Assembly: GCF_902859725.1 (NCBI RefSeq)
Contig: NZ_CADIJP010000002.1
Coordinates: 1-64,000 of the forward strand
From: Achromobacter mucicolens
Lineage (GTDB): Bacteria > Pseudomonadota > Gammaproteobacteria > Burkholderiales > Burkholderiaceae_B
Direction: 5' to 3'
DNA length: 64,000 nt
The notes beneath the pieces were generated by a model, which saw only the letters and a list, made by a program, of their open reading frames with translations, was not told the origin of the DNA and did no database searches. Positions 48,236 to 58,573 of the stretch are shown here, one piece after another (positions within the stretch are counted from its first letter, which is position 1; each line of letters starts with the position of its first letter). Both the position numbers and the translations under genes were made by a program.

Positions 48236-48364
48236 ATGGCTGAACGCAAACGCGTGCGTCGTAACACCCTGGAACGCCGTTGCCTGGGCAAGGCTTTCAA
48301 GCGCTTGTTCGTCAAGTCGCCCAAGGGTGTGTTCAAGATGCTGGAAAAGATCAAGCGCGTCTAA
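48236..48364 (+). CDS. Small highly basic protein of unknown function
   Basis: 42 residues, about 40% Lys/Arg, no Trp, one Cys. MAERKRVRRNTLERRCLGK is followed by an amphipathic stretch with FKRLFVKSPKGVFKML. A strong ribosome site (CAGGAGAAATCAACATG), an AT-rich candidate promoter with TAAAAT (48147-48152) and a terminator just after make it look like a real, independently expressed gene. Charge suggests binding to nucleic acid, ribosome or membrane; I do not recognise the family. Confidence 0.7.
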   Translation: MAERKRVRRNTLERRCLGKAFKRLFVKSPKGVFKMLEKIKRV

Positions 48365-48410
48365 TTGACGCGTCCGGTTCGGCGGTCGTCAAGACTGGCC
48401 GGGCCCGATC

Positions 48411-48448
48411 AAAAAAAACCGCAGGGTGCGAGCCTTGCGGTTTTTTTT
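48411..48448. terminator. Bidirectional terminator after the small basic gene
   Basis: AAAAAAAACCGCA / TGCGGTTTTTTTT stem with a 12-base loop between convergent genes. Confidence 0.93.
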
Positions 48449-48463
48449 CGTCTGCGCGGCGCG

Positions 48464-49429
48464 TCAGCCTTGCGGGGGGCCGAGCTTGGGGCGGATGAAA
48501 TCCATGAAAGCGCGGGTCTTGGCCGGCTGAATGCTGGACGGGTACACCACGTAGATCGAGATCGGGTCCACCGACCAGCCGGGCAGCACCCGCCGCAGCG
48601 AATTGCGCTGGATGATGGGCTCCAGGGCATGGCAGTGCGGCATCCGCGTGATGGCCAGGTCCAGGCCGGCCAGCGTGCCGGCGATGCTCATGTTGTTGGC
48701 GGCCAGGTGCCCCGCGACCGCGACGCGCTGCGAGATCGCGCCGTTGTTCAACGTCCAGAACGAGTGCTCCTCGTCGATCGTCGTGCGCAGGCATTGATGC
48801 TGCGACAGGTCGGCCGGCGTCTGCGGCATGCCATGACGTTCGATATAGCGGTCGGACGCATACAGGTGCGTTTCCAGCGAAACCAGCTCATGCACGACCG
48901 CGCCCTCGATGGCGCGATGCGGCGTGCCGTTGCCGTTGCCGTCCCCGGCGGAGGCGCCCGGGTAGTCGGCCTCGCGGCCAAACCGCAGCACCACGTCGAA
49001 TGGCGTGCCCTGCGCGTCCGACGCCGTCATCATGCTCAGGTCGAACTCGCACTCCACATCGGGATAGCGATCGGTGAAATCGCTGATGGTCTCGGGCAGC
49101 AGCCAGATGGCCAGGCTATATGGCATGGACACGCGCAGATTGCCCGACGGGCCGCCCGACAGCGAGAGCAGCTGCTCGTGCGCCAGGCGCGCTTCGTCGA
49201 TAAGGCCTTGGCAACGGCGCATGTAGGCCGCGCCCGCATCCGTCAGATCGAGCCGGCGCGTGTTGCGGTTGATGAGCCGCAGGCCGATGGCGCGCTCCAG
49301 TTCGTTGATCCGGCGGGAAAGCGTGGAGGTGGGCATGTCCAGCGCGCGCGCCGCCTGGCTGAAGCTCTTGCGCTTGGCCACTTCGACGAACAAGGCGATG
49401 TCATTGAGCTGGACGGGCGAGGCTTCCAT
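48464..49429 (-). CDS. LysR-family transcriptional regulator
   Basis: 321 residues. DNA-binding domain LNDIALFVEVAKRKSFSQAARALDMPTSTLSRRINELE-type near residues 8-45. This start and RLINRNTRRLDLTDAGAAYMRRC match the CrgA/DmlR-like branch. The effector domain contains a Gly/Asn-rich loop (ASAGDGNGNGTPH). No divergent operon other than the glycosyltransferase gene, so the target is unclear; it could act at a distance. Confidence 0.9.
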   Translation of the reverse strand: MEASPVQLNDIALFVEVAKRKSFSQAARALDMPTSTLSRRINELERAIGLRLINRNTRRLDLTDAGAAYMRRCQGLIDEARLAHEQLLSLSGGPSGNLRVSMPYSLAIWLLPETISDFTDRYPDVECEFDLSMMTASDAQGTPFDVVLRFGREADYPGASAGDGNGNGTPHRAIEGAVVHELVSLETHLYASDRYIERHGMPQTPADLSQHQCLRTTIDEEHSFWTLNNGAISQRVAVAGHLAANNMSIAGTLAGLDLAITRMPHCHALEPIIQRNSLRRVLPGWSVDPISIYVVYPSSIQPAKTRAFMDFIRPKLGPPQG

Positions 49430-50551
49430 AGGCGTTCCGAATTGGGCCGCCCGAGTTTACGCCAGTCCGCCGCGCGCCCCAACGGCTGCGGCCGGACGCG
49501 TTATCAAAAAAACCGCACGGTTTGTCAGATTTGATTGCAAATTCCAAAGACGTGCCATCGGTTGGCGCAGGCATATCCCCTACACTTCAGGCGAAATCAT
49601 AAGAACCAAGACCGCAGCGGTTTCTGGAAGATCGCAAGGGGCACAGCAGGCATGACCGATACACCGATTTTTTTCACTGTTCTGACGCCGACCTACAACC
49701 GGGCAGGGACCCTGCACCGCGTCTACGAATCGCTCTGCCGGCAGACTTTCCGGGATTTCGAATGGGTCGTCGTGGACGATGGCTCCACCGACAACACGCA
49801 CGAGTCCATCCTGCACTGGCAGTCGCTGGCGGATTTTCCGATCCGCTATGTCTGGCAGAACAACCAGCACAAGAAGACCGCCTTCAACCGTGGCGTGCGC
49901 GAGGCGCGCGGCCAGATGATCGTTGGCCTGGACAGCGACGACGAGATGCCCCCCGACGCGCTCGCCATCTTCCATGAAGCCTGGAACGCCATTCCGCCCG
50001 CGCGCCGCGACTCGTATTTCGCCATCACCGGCCTGTGCGCGCGACCCGACGGCAGCATCGTGGGCGACCGCTATCCGCAGGACGTCTTCGACAGCACGGC
50101 GGTGGACGTGTATTTCCGCTATCGCATCAAGGGCGAGAAATTCGGCTGCATGCGCACCGACATCCTGCGCAAATATCCGTTTCCCGAGGACGTGGCGGGC
50201 TTCGTGCCCGAAAGCCTGGTGTGGTGGGCCGTCGCCCGCGCCGGCTATCTCAGCCGCTTCATCAACCGCGTCGTGCGCACGTATCACGACACGCCCGGCG
50301 GGCTGAGCCAGGGGGCGGTATCGGTGGCGAACAACGCCCAGGGGCTGTATCTGCTGGCTTGGGACATGCTGCAGCATCACCTGGAATTCTTCCGCTATCG
50401 TCCGCGCGAATTCATGATGGCCGCGGCGCGCTACACGCGCTTTAGGCTGCACCTGAAACATTCAGGCGTGCCCACGGCCGTCCAGGCTTACCGCCTTACC
50501 CACCCGGTCGCGACGTTCCTCGTGGCCGTCATGTACCCGCTGGGCTACGCG

Positions 50552-51300
<749 letters not shown>

Positions 51301-51304
<4 letters not shown>

Positions 51305-53094
51305 TCCACTCCGCCCAGATAGGCTTCAAGCACTGCGGGATTCTGCTGGATCTCGGCCGGCAGGCCTTCGGCGATCTTCTCGCCAAAGTCCATGACCACC
51401 ACGCGATCCACCAGACCCATCACGAAATCCATGTCATGTTCGACAAGCAGGATGGCCATGCCTTCGGCGCGCAGACGTTTCAGCAATTCGGCCAGCTCGC
51501 ATTTCTCCTGGTAGCGCAGGCCGGCCGCGGGCTCGTCCAGCAGCAGGATGCACGGGTCCGAGGCCAGGGCGCGCGCGATTTCCAGGATGCGCTGCTGACC
51601 CAACGCCAGCGAGCCCGCTTCGTCGTGCAGATGCTTGCCCAGTCCCACGCGCTCGACCTGGCGCGCGGCCTCGGCCAGCAGGCGGGCCTCTTCCGGACGG
51701 TCCAGCCGCCAGGCGGCCGGCAACACGCCGCGATGCCCGCGCAGATGCGCGCCGATGGCCACGTTTTCCAGCACGCTCATGCGGCCCAGCAGCCGCACGT
51801 GCTGGAAGGTGCGCGACAGCCCCAGGCGCGCGATCTTGCGCGCGCCCACGCCGGCCACCGGCTGGCCGAGCAGCGTGACCTGTCCCGAGGTCGGCGTGTC
51901 CACGCCGGATATCTGGTTGAACATCGTGCTCTTGCCCGCGCCATTGGGGCCGATCAGCGCCAGCACTTCGCCCGCCCGGATCTCCAGGTTCATGGCGTTG
52001 TTGGCCACCAGGCCGCCAAACTTGCGGGTCACGTCCACGGCTTTGAGCACCACCTCGCCGCGCGGCGGCATGGTGCGCCGGGGCAGCGGCTCGGCGGTCA
52101 TGTCGACGGTGCGCGGCTTGCGCTTGACCGGCACCCAGCGCGTCAGCACGGGCCACAGGCCGCTTCGGGCGCGGTGCAGCAGCAGCACCATGCCGAAGCC
52201 GAAGACGATCACTTCGAAGTTGCCGGTCTGACCCAGCACCTTGGGCAAGAGGTCCTGCAGCCACTGCTTGAGCACCGTGAAGACGCCAGCGCCCACCAGC
52301 GCGCCCCACACCTGCCCGGCGCCGCCGATGACGGTCATGAACAGGTATTCGATGCCCATCTGCAGGCCGAAGGGATTGGGGTTCACGAAGCGCTGCATGT
52401 GCGCGTACAGCCAGCCCGACGCGCAGGCCTGCAAGGCCGCGATGACGAAGATCACCATGCGCGAGCGCGCCGTGTCCACGCCCATCGATTCGGCCATCAC
52501 GCGTCCGCCCTTGAGCGCGCGGATCGCGCGGCCTTCGCGCGAGTCCAGGAGATTCTGCGTGGACCAGATGGCGACCAGCAGGAAGGCCCAGATCAGGTAG
52601 TAGATGTTGCCGCCCTGGTTGAGCGTCCAGCCGAACAGGCTGATGGCAGGAATGTCGGGGATGCCGGTGTGACCGCCCAGACCTTCGACGGAGCCGAACA
52701 CGAAATACAGCGACAGGCCCCAGGCGATGGTGCCCAGCGGCAGGAAGTGGCCGGACAGCTTCAGCGTGATGGCGCCCAGCAAATACGCAAGCGCCAGCGT
52801 CAGGGCCAGGCCGGCCAGCAGCGTGAGCCAGGGAGACGCGCCCAGCCAGCCGAGCCACGAGGGCAGCGTGTCCGCGCGGGTGGTCAGGAGCGCCGTCGTA
52901 TAGGCGCCCACGCCCACGAAGGCGGCCTGCCCGAAGCTGGTCAGGCCGCCCACGCCGGTCAGCAGCACCAGGCCCAGCGCCACCAGCGCATACAGGCCGA
53001 TGTAGTTCAGCAGCGTCACGTAGAAGGGCGGCAGCACCAGGGGGCCGAGCGCCAGCAGAGCCAGGAAGGCGAGGAGGATGTGGCGCGGGGTCAT
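51301..53094 (-). CDS. Fused LivM-LivG: ABC permease joined to ATPase
   Basis: 597 residues. Residues 1 to about 320 are a LivM-type permease with roughly nine hydrophobic helices ([16 protein letters not shown], GGLGTxP-like [16 protein letters not shown]). After a basic linker ([16 protein letters not shown]) the C-terminal half is a LivG-type ATPase with GPNGAGKST near residue 380, [15 protein letters not shown] and [10 protein letters not shown]. LivM and LivG are separate in E. coli. ATGA overlaps on both sides tie it to livH and livF. Confidence 0.92.
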
Positions 53095-54131
53095 TCGTCT
53101 TCTTCCTCGACGTGATGGCTGTTGAGTGAACGCCAGAGCAGCACGGGGATGATCAGCGTGAACACGATGATCTCCTTGTAGGCGCTGGCCCAGAACGACG
53201 AGAACGCTTCGATCAGGCCGACCAGCACGGCGCCCGCCGCGGCCAGCGGGTAGCTCACCAGCCCGCCGATGATGGCGCCGACGAAGCCCTTCAGGCTGAC
53301 CATGAAGCCCGAATCGAAATACATGGTCGTGATCGGTGCGATGAGAATGCCGGACACGGTGCCGATCAGCGCCGCCAGAAAGAATGTGGCCTTGCCCGCG
53401 AACACGGGCGAGATGCCCATCAGGCGCGCTCCTATCCGGTTGAACGCCGCGGCGCGCAGCGCCTTGCCGTACATCGAGCGTTCAAAGAACTGGTACAGCA
53501 CGACGATCAGCACCACCGACACCGCCACGACCCACAGCGCCTGGCTGTTCACGTTGACCGGGCCCAGTGTCAGGCTGGCGTCGCTGAAGGGGGCCGTGCG
53601 CGCGCCTTCCGCGCCGAAGGCCAGCAGCCCCAGGCCGACGAGCGCCAGGTGGACCGCGATGGACACGATCAGCAGCACCAGCGTCGAGGCCGACGCGATC
53701 GGCTGATAGAACAAGCGATAGAGCTGCGGTCCCATCGGCACCAGCAGCAGCAATGTCAGGAGCGCCTGCGCCGCCATCGGCAGCTGCGCCAGCGGCAGGC
53801 GGTACAGCAGCAACGCGAGCGCCAGCGGATAGATCACCTTGGCCGCCATGCGCCAGTGGGCGCCGCGCCGGGCGGGCCGTTTGCGGCGCGCCATCAGGTC
53901 GGCGGCGGTCTCGGCCAGCGCGAACGCGAGCAGCAGCCACACCAGCAGGATGGGCTTGCCAGCCTGCATGGCGGCCATGGTGAGCGCGCCGAAGGCGACG
54001 AACTCGCCCTGCGGGATGAACAGGACGCGGGTGACGGTGAAGACCAGCAGGATGGACAACGCCAAGAGCGCATAGATGGCGCCATTGGTGATGCCGTCCT
54101 GCCCGAGTATCAAGGCAATCTGAGCATTCAT
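53091..54131 (-). CDS. livH: Branched-chain-type ABC permease LivH
   Basis: 346 residues from ATG 54131 ([17 protein letters not shown]). Hydrophobic throughout, with [46 protein letters not shown] (the coupling-helix EAA-like loop) and [21 protein letters not shown]. About 50 residues longer than E. coli LivH, because of a basic insert with extra helix ([14 protein letters not shown], near residue 80). Overlaps the fused gene by ATGA. Confidence 0.91.
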   Translation of the reverse strand: MNAQIALILGQDGITNGAIYALLALSILLVFTVTRVLFIPQGEFVAFGALTMAAMQAGKPILLVWLLLAFALAETAADLMARRKRPARRGAHWRMAAKVIYPLALALLLYRLPLAQLPMAAQALLTLLLLVPMGPQLYRLFYQPIASASTLVLLIVSIAVHLALVGLGLLAFGAEGARTAPFSDASLTLGPVNVNSQALWVVAVSVVLIVVLYQFFERSMYGKALRAAAFNRIGARLMGISPVFAGKATFFLAALIGTVSGILIAPITTMYFDSGFMVSLKGFVGAIIGGLVSYPLAAAGAVLVGLIEAFSSFWASAYKEIIVFTLIIPVLLWRSLNSHHVEEEDE

Positions 54132-54154
54132 ACAGAATTCCAATAAGCGGATGT

Positions 54155-54190
54155 CCCCCCCCGAAGCGCTGCGCGCTTCCCCCCAGGGGG
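54155..54190. repeat. GC hairpin element CCCCCCCGAAGCGC...
   Basis: C7, then GAAGCGC-TGC-GCGCTTC, then C6 and AGGGGG. Matches a short intergenic element I recall as widely scattered in Burkholderiales. Lies between livH and the binding-protein gene, where it could attenuate the permease transcripts. Confidence 0.5.
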
Positions 54191-54297
54191 CATGCCTGCG
54201 GACCGGCGGAGCCCGGATCCGCGGCATCCCGATGGGACGCGCAGAGCCTGCTTTCTGGCGACGCCCGCAGCGCATGTGAGCGTGGGGGGAGATCCTT

Positions 54298-55452
54298 TTA
54301 CTTGACTAGCGTCCAGTTGCCGTCCTTGACGGTGATGAGCTCGCGGCCGCGTTCGTCAAAGCCGCTGTGGTCTGCCGCGCTCATGTTGTAGACGCCTTGC
54401 GTGCCGACCAGCTCCTTGGTCTGCTCCAGCGCATCGCGCAGCGCGCTGCGGAACTCCTTGGTGCCCGGCTTGCCAGCTTTTTCGGCGATCGGCACGGCCT
54501 TCTCCAGCAGCAGGCCGGCGTCGTAGACGTTGGCGCCGAAGGTGGCGGGCTTGGAGCCGTTGAGCTTTTCGTAGGCGGCGATGTAGTCGGCCGCGACCTT
54601 CTTGGAGGGATTGCTGTCCGGCATTTCCGGCAGGACCAGCATCAGGCTGGCGGCCAGCACCGTGCCTTCGACCTTCTTGCCGCCCAGTTTCAGGAAGTCG
54701 GGCAGCGCGGCGCCGTGGGTCTGGTAGAACTTGCCCTTGTAGCCCTGGTCGAACAGCGTCGTCTGCGGCAGCACGCTGGCGGCGCCCGGCGCGGCCACCA
54801 GCACGGCGTCCGGCTTGGCGGCCAGGATCTTCAGCGCCTGGCCCGTGACCGAGCTGTCAAAGCGCAGGTAGCGTTCGTTGGCGGTGATCTTGATGCCCTT
54901 TTCCGCGGCCAGTCCCGAGAAAACCTTGTACCAGTTCTCGCCGTACGGGTCGTTCAGGCCGATGAAGCCGACGGTCTTGATGCCGGTCTTGGCCATGTGG
55001 TCCACCAGCGCGCGCGCGATGATGTCGTCGTTCTGCGTGGTCTTGAACACCCACTTCTTCTGGTCGTTCATCGGCAGCACCACCGCGGCGGTGCCCACCG
55101 GCGCCAGCATCGGCACGCCGGCCTCGGCGGCGAACTGGATCACGCCCATGGCGTTGGGCGAACCCGACGGGCCGATCAGCGCGTCCACGTTCTGCTCCGT
55201 GATCAGTTTCTTGAAGGCCGTGACCGAGTTGGTCGAGTCGCTGGCGTCATCCAGCGAGATGTATTCCACGGTCAGGTCGCCGATCTTCTTGGGCAGCAAC
55301 GGCACCGTGTTCTTTTGCGGAATCCCGACCAGCGCGGTGGGGCCGGTGGACGAGGTGACCACGCCGACCTTGACTTGGGCCAGGGCGGGCAGGGCGAACA
55401 GGGCGGCGACGGCAGCGGCGGCAGCGACCAGGGGGAGTTTCTTCGACAGCAT
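54298..55452 (-). CDS. Branched-chain-type ABC substrate-binding protein
   Basis: 384 residues, type I periplasmic-binding fold (Peripla_BP_6). Signal peptide 1-26 (cut after ALA). Mature start [42 protein letters not shown] and [17 protein letters not shown] follow. Such receptors next to aromatic-acid operons often bind aromatic or phenolic acids rather than leucine. Ribosome site GGAGG before ATG 55452. First gene of the transporter cluster, 162 bases behind the SDR gene, so it probably has its own promoter. Confidence 0.9.
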   Translation of the reverse strand: MLSKKLPLVAAAAAVAALFALPALAQVKVGVVTSSTGPTALVGIPQKNTVPLLPKKIGDLTVEYISLDDASDSTNSVTAFKKLITEQNVDALIGPSGSPNAMGVIQFAAEAGVPMLAPVGTAAVVLPMNDQKKWVFKTTQNDDIIARALVDHMAKTGIKTVGFIGLNDPYGENWYKVFSGLAAEKGIKITANERYLRFDSSVTGQALKILAAKPDAVLVAAPGAASVLPQTTLFDQGYKGKFYQTHGAALPDFLKLGGKKVEGTVLAASLMLVLPEMPDSNPSKKVAADYIAAYEKLNGSKPATFGANVYDAGLLLEKAVPIAEKAGKPGTKEFRSALRDALEQTKELVGTQGVYNMSAADHSGFDERGRELITVKDGNWTLVK

Positions 55453-55614
55453 GGCAAAACCTCCGGGGTAGGGAGCAGAGTGGGAGTGCGGCTGGAAAGC
55501 GGAGAAAACGGGAACTGCGGGAATACTTGTTGCTTAAAGTTTCTTACCTTCAAGGATCAGCACTGTAGACCCGGGTCCCGGTGCTTACCTATCCGTCAAA
55601 ACCCGAAGCGACGG

Positions 55615-56343
55615 TCAGATGGTGATTGAGCTGACGCTAGCGCCGCCGCAGACGAACAGCGTCTGGCCGGTCACGAAGCTGTTGGCGGGATCGGCAAAGA
55701 ACATGACGGCGCGCGCCACGTCGTCCGAACGGCCCAGCCGCTTGACCGGGATGCCCTCGGCAAGCTGCCGTTCGCGTTCGCTGCCGGCCTCGATCACCTC
55801 GTAGAACATGTCGGTCTGGATGGGGCCGGGCGCCACCACGTTGACCGTGATGCCGTAAGGCGCAAGCTCCAGCGACCAGGTGCGCGCCATGCCGATCATG
55901 CCGGCCTTGGTGGCCGAGTAGGCGGTGCGCGTGGGCAGGCCCAGCGCGCCGCGCGAGGACATCATCACGATGCGGCCGAACTTGCGTTCCTGCATGCCGG
56001 GCAGGGCCGCCTGGACCAGGCTGATCGCCGCGCCCAGGTGGATCTGCGTCAAGCCATGCAGTTCTTCCTGCGTGACCTGCGGCAGCAGGTTTGGCCAGAT
56101 CACGCCGGCGTTGTGGATAACGTGGCTGACCGGAAACTTCGCGGCGACTTCGGCGCCCGCCTGCGCGGTGGCGGCGGCGTCCAGCAGGTCCACCTGCACG
56201 TTGTGCAGCCGCGGATGCGAGAAATCCGCCGCGCGGCGCGCCATCGAGATCACCTCGTAGCCCGCGTCGAGCATGCTGCGGCAGATTTCCGCGCCGATGC
56301 CAGCGCTGCCGCCGGTCACGATGGCCACATGGGTTTGCGTCAT
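55615..56343 (-). CDS. Short-chain dehydrogenase/reductase (FabG-like)
   Basis: 242 residues. Intact SDR motifs: TGGSAGIGAEI nucleotide loop, HNAGV, catalytic Ser in MMSSRG, YSATKAG (Tyr-x3-Lys), and VNVVAPGPIQTDM. Acts on a hydroxyacyl, alcohol or ketone with NAD(P). Unlike the SDR half of the fusion protein upstream, this one keeps all catalytic residues, so it may supply the oxidoreductase activity the fusion lacks (inference). Lies between the transporter and cyclase genes. Confidence 0.91.
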   Translation of the reverse strand: MTQTHVAIVTGGSAGIGAEICRSMLDAGYEVISMARRAADFSHPRLHNVQVDLLDAAATAQAGAEVAAKFPVSHVIHNAGVIWPNLLPQVTQEELHGLTQIHLGAAISLVQAALPGMQERKFGRIVMMSSRGALGLPTRTAYSATKAGMIGMARTWSLELAPYGITVNVVAPGPIQTDMFYEVIEAGSERERQLAEGIPVKRLGRSDDVARAVMFFADPANSFVTGQTLFVCGGASVSSITI

Positions 56344-56381
56344 GGTTTCCCCCTTTGATTATTGGTGTGGGCGGAACGGCG

Positions 56382-57167
56382 TCAGGCCGTGGGCGCCAGC
56401 GCCAGCACGCGCAGCGGGCTGCCCGAGCCGCTGCGGATCTTGAGCGGCGCCGAGAAGATCACCGCGCCGGTGGCCGGCAACTGGTCCAGGTTGGTCAGGC
56501 ACTGCAAGCCGTAGCGGTTGTTGCCGTGCATGTAGTAGTGGCAGGGATAGGGCGGATCCAGATGCTGGGCCTGCCCGGCGTCCGTGCCCACCGATTCGGT
56601 GCCGAACCCGTGCACGTCGCGTTCCTTGATGAGCCAGGGCACGACCTCGGCGTCGGGGCCGGGCGAATGCGCGCCGTCGGCCTGCATGTTCAGGTATTCG
56701 GCGGGCTTGGCGCGCTTGGACCAGTCGGTGCGCATCAGCACCCAGGACCGCGCGGGGATGCGGCCGTGCTGTTCTTCCCATTTCTTGATGAAGTCGATGG
56801 TCAGGAGGAAGTCCGGGTTGCCGGCCGCTTGCGCGGAACAGTCGATCACGCAGGCGCTGGCGATGAAGGCGTCGATGGGAATCGTGTCCACCGTGTTGTC
56901 CGGCTGGTCCTTGCCCGTGACCCAGTGCGCGGGCGCATCGAAGTGCGTGCCGGTGTGTTCCGAGCACGAGAAGTTGTTCCAGTACCAGGCCGGACCGCGC
57001 TCGTCGTAGCGCGAGATTTCCTCGATCCGGAACGGCCAGGCCTGCCCGAACTCCGGCGGCAGCACGATGGTGGGAAACTCCGGCGTCAGCGTTTCGGTCA
57101 GGTCCACCAGGCGGATGCGCCCGGAGACCAGCTCGGTCATGAACTGGGCAAGGATAGGTTGACTCAC
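56382..57167 (-). CDS. Cyclase family (kynurenine-formamidase-like) metal hydrolase
   Basis: 261 residues from GTG 57167, preceded by AGGAGAGCGCATC; an ATG nine codons on is the alternative. The motif SEHTGTHFDAPAHW (HxGTHxDxPxH) binds the catalytic metal, with YDERGPAWYWNN and MHGNNRYGLQCLTNLDQLP typical of the Cyclase superfamily. Members hydrolyse formyl-kynurenine, isatin or cyclic amides, or open lactones. Its presence beside a Rieske system hints at a ring-cleavage or amide product, but the substrate is open. Four palindromes lie upstream. Confidence 0.88.
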   Translation of the reverse strand: MSQPILAQFMTELVSGRIRLVDLTETLTPEFPTIVLPPEFGQAWPFRIEEISRYDERGPAWYWNNFSCSEHTGTHFDAPAHWVTGKDQPDNTVDTIPIDAFIASACVIDCSAQAAGNPDFLLTIDFIKKWEEQHGRIPARSWVLMRTDWSKRAKPAEYLNMQADGAHSPGPDAEVVPWLIKERDVHGFGTESVGTDAGQAQHLDPPYPCHYYMHGNNRYGLQCLTNLDQLPATGAVIFSAPLKIRSGSGSPLRVLALAPTA

Positions 57168-57192
57168 GATGCGCTCTCCTGTTGGTTCCTGC

Positions 57193-57314
57193 GGGTGTCG
57201 GACACCCTTTGCTTCGTAGGTGTCTGACACCCTTTGAGACGCCGTGCCAAGTTGCCGGCTGTCTCCCCAGGGTGTCAGACACCGGGTTCTTCTGCTGCGT
57301 AGGTGTCTGACACC
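57193..57314. repeat. Cluster of four GGTGTC-N-GACACC palindromes (copy 3)
   Basis: Copies at 57194-57206 (GGTGTCGGACACC), 57219-57231, 57271-57283 (A-centre) and 57302-57314. The inner T- and A-centred pair is 52 bases apart, as at the other two loci, with an added flanking copy on each side. Fills the only sizeable gap in the catabolic gene row, ahead of the cyclase gene. Confidence 0.85.
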
Positions 57315-57328
57315 GCGTGATCCAGCGG

Positions 57329-58573
57329 TCAGCCGGCGCCCAGCTCCCGTTCCAGTCCCTTCGGGTTCTCAGCCAGCCGCGCCCGGAATTCCTGCGCGAC
57401 GTCGCCCACGTACACGTCTTCGATGCCATCCTTCAGCGCGCGCACGATGGCGGCGGCGATGGCCGCTGGCGCAACTCGCGGGGGCGGGGTGCGTTGTTCC
57501 CATTCGTGGTCGACGGGGCCGGGAAACACGTTCACCACCCGCACGCCCGCGCCGCGCATTTCCGCGCGCAGGCATTGCGCCAGCGACAGCGCGGCGGCCT
57601 TGGATGCCGACCACATGCCGCGCGCCGGCAGGTTCATGTGCGCGTAGATCGACAGCACGTTGACCCACGCGGCGGCGCTGTTCACGCCGTCGGCGGCGCG
57701 GCCGCACAGCGCCGGGCCGAAGCTCTGCGCCAGCCGCATCAGCCCCAGCACATTGACGTCCATGGCATCGCGCGCGGTGTTCACGTCCTTGCGGCTCAGC
57801 AGCCCGCCCTCGCGTTCCAGGTCGGCCGTGTTGACCAGGATCTCGACCTTGCCGCCGATGGACGCGGCCACGCGCTCCACGGAATCGGTGTCGGTCACGT
57901 CCAGCGTCACGGCCTGCACGCGCGGATCCGCCGCCAGGGCGTCGAACGCGGCATCGCGCCGCCACGCCTGCGGATCGCCCAGGAAGACGAGCGGGCTGCC
58001 CGCATCGAGCAGCGCGCGCGCCACGGCCTGGCCCACGGCCGACTTGCCGTCGGTGACCAGCGCGCGGCGGAATTTCGGATCGCACGAGGTCTCGCGCAGT
58101 GTCTTGTCGTCTTCCATGTTCGGCGTATTCCTTTCGGGCAGGGCGATCATCACGGCCTGGCCGCTGCGGTCCAGCTTCAGGGCCAGGCGCACGCGCGCGC
58201 CGTCGGTGCAGTCCTGGTGGACGTGCGCCACGACGGAGGGACCGGCGTCCATCCGCACCGTGCCCACGCGCCACGGCAGGCGTTCGCGGAAGTACAGGTC
58301 GTTGCTGTGATGCAGCGTCGTGCTGACGAGCAGCACGCCGTTCGGGTCGGCGGGCCGCCAGGGCAGGTGCTCGGACAGGCAATGGCCGCAGACTTCGCGC
58401 GGCGGGTACTGCACCGTGCCGCAGTCGGCGCAGGTCTGCAGATCGAAGCGTCCCTCGGCGGCGGCGGCGGTCAGGCCCAGCGCGGCGCGGCTGCGCGAGC
58501 CGGGCGGCAGCGTGGGCTGCCGCGTCCGGGCGACGGGATTCTTGCGAGGCGGCTTGGCCAGCGGCTCGGTCAT
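57329..58573 (-). CDS. DUF35 (Zn-ribbon/OB-fold) domain fused to a degenerate SDR domain
   Basis: 414 residues. Residues 40-150 are a DUF35 acyl-CoA-associated unit: zinc ribbon Cys48, Cys51, Cys62, Cys65, then an OB-fold. Residues 168-414 are an SDR fold that has lost key residues: the TGxxxGxG loop reads TDGKSAVG (174-181), NNAG reads NTAD (248-251), and the catalytic Tyr of YxxxK is Trp321 (WSASK, Lys325 kept; Ser308 and Asn274 kept). So the SDR half is likely inactive or structural. ATG overlaps the stop of the thiolase-fold gene (ATGA), as in DUF35-thiolase pairs elsewhere. Confidence 0.88.
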   Translation of the reverse strand: MTEPLAKPPRKNPVARTRQPTLPPGSRSRAALGLTAAAAEGRFDLQTCADCGTVQYPPREVCGHCLSEHLPWRPADPNGVLLVSTTLHHSNDLYFRERLPWRVGTVRMDAGPSVVAHVHQDCTDGARVRLALKLDRSGQAVMIALPERNTPNMEDDKTLRETSCDPKFRRALVTDGKSAVGQAVARALLDAGSPLVFLGDPQAWRRDAAFDALAADPRVQAVTLDVTDTDSVERVAASIGGKVEILVNTADLEREGGLLSRKDVNTARDAMDVNVLGLMRLAQSFGPALCGRAADGVNSAAAWVNVLSIYAHMNLPARGMWSASKAAALSLAQCLRAEMRGAGVRVVNVFPGPVDHEWEQRTPPPRVAPAAIAAAIVRALKDGIEDVYVGDVAQEFRARLAENPKGLERELGAG

